Assembly (NCBI RefSeq): GCF_024753285.1 | Contig: NZ_JANUGW010000006.1 | Span: 62,001-126,000, forward strand | Source of the DNA: Massilia pinisoli | GTDB taxonomy: Bacteria > Pseudomonadota > Gammaproteobacteria > Burkholderiales > Burkholderiaceae_D | Direction of reading: 5' to 3' | Length of the DNA stretch: 64,000 nucleotides | Shown: positions 63,038 to 64,000 of the stretch, piece after piece | Position numbering within the stretch: the stretch's first letter is position 1 | Layout of the letters: every line of letters begins with the position of its first letter | The notes under the pieces: generated by a model | Told to the model about the DNA's origin: nothing | The model's database searches: none | What the model saw: only the letters and a program-made list of their open reading frames with translations | Position numbers and translations under genes: made by a program

Positions 63038-64000
63038 CAGCGGCCAGCGCGGCCGCACGTTGAACCCGTAGTCGCGCTGCGCCGCATCCGGGTTGCGCTC
63101 CAGGCGCAGCGCGCCCGCGAACGCGATCATCGCGCCGTTATCCGTGCAGAATTCCAGCTCCGGGTAATAGACCTTGAAGCGCTTCTTCGCCGCCGCCTCG
63201 TTCAGCGACGCGCGCAGCTGGCGGTTCGCGCCCACGCCGCCCGCGATCACGAGGCGCTTCAGCCCGGTGTGCTTCAGCGCCAGCACGCACTTCGCCGTCA
63301 GCACGTCGACGATGGCATCGACGAAGCCGCGCGCGATGTTCGCCTTGTCCTGTTCGCACACGTTGGCGATGTCAGAAGCATTGTTCCTCACGACCGTCAG
63401 CACGGCCGTCTTTAGGCCCGAGAAGCTGAAGTTGAAATCCTTCGAATGCAGCATCGGCCGCGGCAGCTTATACGCTTCCGGATCGCCGAATTCCGCCAGA
63501 CGCGAGATCGCCGGGCCGCCCGGATAACCGAGGCCCAGCAGCTTGGCCGACTTGTCGAACGCTTCGCCGGCCGCGTCGTCCAGCGTCTCGCCCAGCAAGG
63601 TGTAGCGGCCGACGCCATCGACGCGCATCAGCTGCGTGTGGCCGCCCGACACGAGCAACGCGATGAACGGGAATTCCGGCCGCTCGGTCGCGAGCAGCGG
63701 CGACAGCAGATGGCCTTCGAGATGGTGCACGCCCAGCACGGGTTTATCCAGCGCGAGCGCCAGGCTGCACGCGACTGACGACCCGACGAGCAGCGCGCCC
63801 GCGAGGCCCGGGCCCTGCGTGTAGGCGATGGCGTCGATGCGTTCCATCGGCAGGTCGGCCTTCGCGAGCACCTGTTCCAGCAGCGGCAGTGCGCGCCGGA
63901 TGTGGTCGCGCGACGCCAGCTCAGGGACGACGCCGCCGTACTCCTCGTGCATCGCGACCTGCGAGTGCAGTGCGTGGGCCAGCAGGCCGCGCTCCGTGTC
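63017..64000 (-). CDS. tsaD: tRNA N6-adenosine threonylcarbamoyltransferase TsaD, N-terminus outside window
   Basis: The last 327 residues are present; only about the first 15-20 are missing beyond position 64000. ASKH-fold enzyme transferring the threonylcarbamoyl group to A37 of ANN-reading tRNAs with TsaB and TsaE (tsaE is at 39961). Metal ligands HLEGH and the segments [37 protein letters not shown] and [14 protein letters not shown] are intact, then [14 protein letters not shown] with the last metal Asp. It ends ...PLDEIEPA; a duplicate of that end lies 75 bases further out. Confidence 0.96.
   Translation of the reverse strand, partial: DTERGLLAHALHSQVAMHEEYGGVVPELASRDHIRRALPLLEQVLAKADLPMERIDAIAYTQGPGLAGALLVGSSVACSLALALDKPVLGVHHLEGHLLSPLLATERPEFPFIALLVSGGHTQLMRVDGVGRYTLLGETLDDAAGEAFDKSAKLLGLGYPGGPAISRLAEFGDPEAYKLPRPMLHSKDFNFSFSGLKTAVLTVVRNNASDIANVCEQDKANIARGFVDAIVDVLTAKCVLALKHTGLKRLVIAGGVGANRQLRASLNEAAAKKRFKVYYPELEFCTDNGAMIAFAGALRLERNPDAAQRDYGFNVRPRWPLDEIEPA

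Overview
The window looks like a chromosome segment of a betaproteobacterium of the family Oxalobacteraceae, most likely the Massilia/Telluria/Duganella group. This is inferred from the very high GC content of the coding sequence, beta-type gene orders (miaB-phoH-ybeY, glyQ-glyS-gmhB-plsC, mutL-miaA, tsaE-amiC) and the protein sequences. No taxonomic search was run. No prophage, insertion sequence, integron or CRISPR array is visible. The accessory content is a few metabolic cassettes, unusual single genes and a small family of palindromic repeats.

Layout. 1-12,250: housekeeping block on the minus strand (miaB-phoH-ybeY, then corC-lnt-glyQ-glyS-gmhB-plsC). A plus-strand molybdenum hydroxylase pair, iorA-iorB, sits between ybeY and corC. 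12,250-17,750: an AT-rich spacer and a small HTH protein with a Gln-rich tail, an HDOD gene translationally coupled to a 110-residue partner, a DUF1697 gene, and a divergent FtsH-like membrane AAA protease. 17,750-22,800: a beta-propeller protein, a regulator divergent from DUF899-DUF2182, and a CPA2 antiporter. 22,800-28,780: a TetR gene divergent from a fatty-acyl-CoA operon (SCPx-type thiolase, LCAD-type dehydrogenase, family III CoA transferase), followed by DUF445 and DUF2007 genes. 28,950-30,500: a lipoprotein made of three copies of an unrecognised domain. 30,590-33,830: two identical tRNA(CAU) genes, miaA and mutL. 33,900-41,610: cupin, cyclophilin, DedA, carbonic anhydrase with a Lys/Ala/Glu/Pro repeat linker, tsaE-amiC-mutarotase operon, queG. 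41,610-46,320: a DctS/DctR-like two-component system divergent from an orphan TRAP binding protein DctP, then a structured intergenic region ending in a strong terminator. 46,320-52,470: ogt-xerD, a small charged protein, and an RND pump with its adaptor. 52,800-59,680: two EEP-fold hydrolases, ybaK, plsY, a FrnE-like DsbA protein, a Sel1 lipoprotein and a 5'-nucleotidase-like lipoprotein. 60,020-62,940: a nitrate-type ABC importer. 63,017-64,000: the C-terminal part of tsaD.

Most notable signals: the divergent FtsH paralogue (15,732-17,696); the three-domain lipoprotein (28,954-30,498); a family of two-hairpin palindromic elements with compensatory changes that supplies the stop codon of two genes and lies next to others; a half-copy apparently flanked by a duplicated tsaD 3' end; orphan DctP beside DctSR; and a candidate small RNA or micro-ORF upstream of ogt. 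Overlapping stop/start junctions (plsC, phoH, iorB region, HDOD pair, DUF2182, CoA transferase, nrtC) point to tightly coupled operons.
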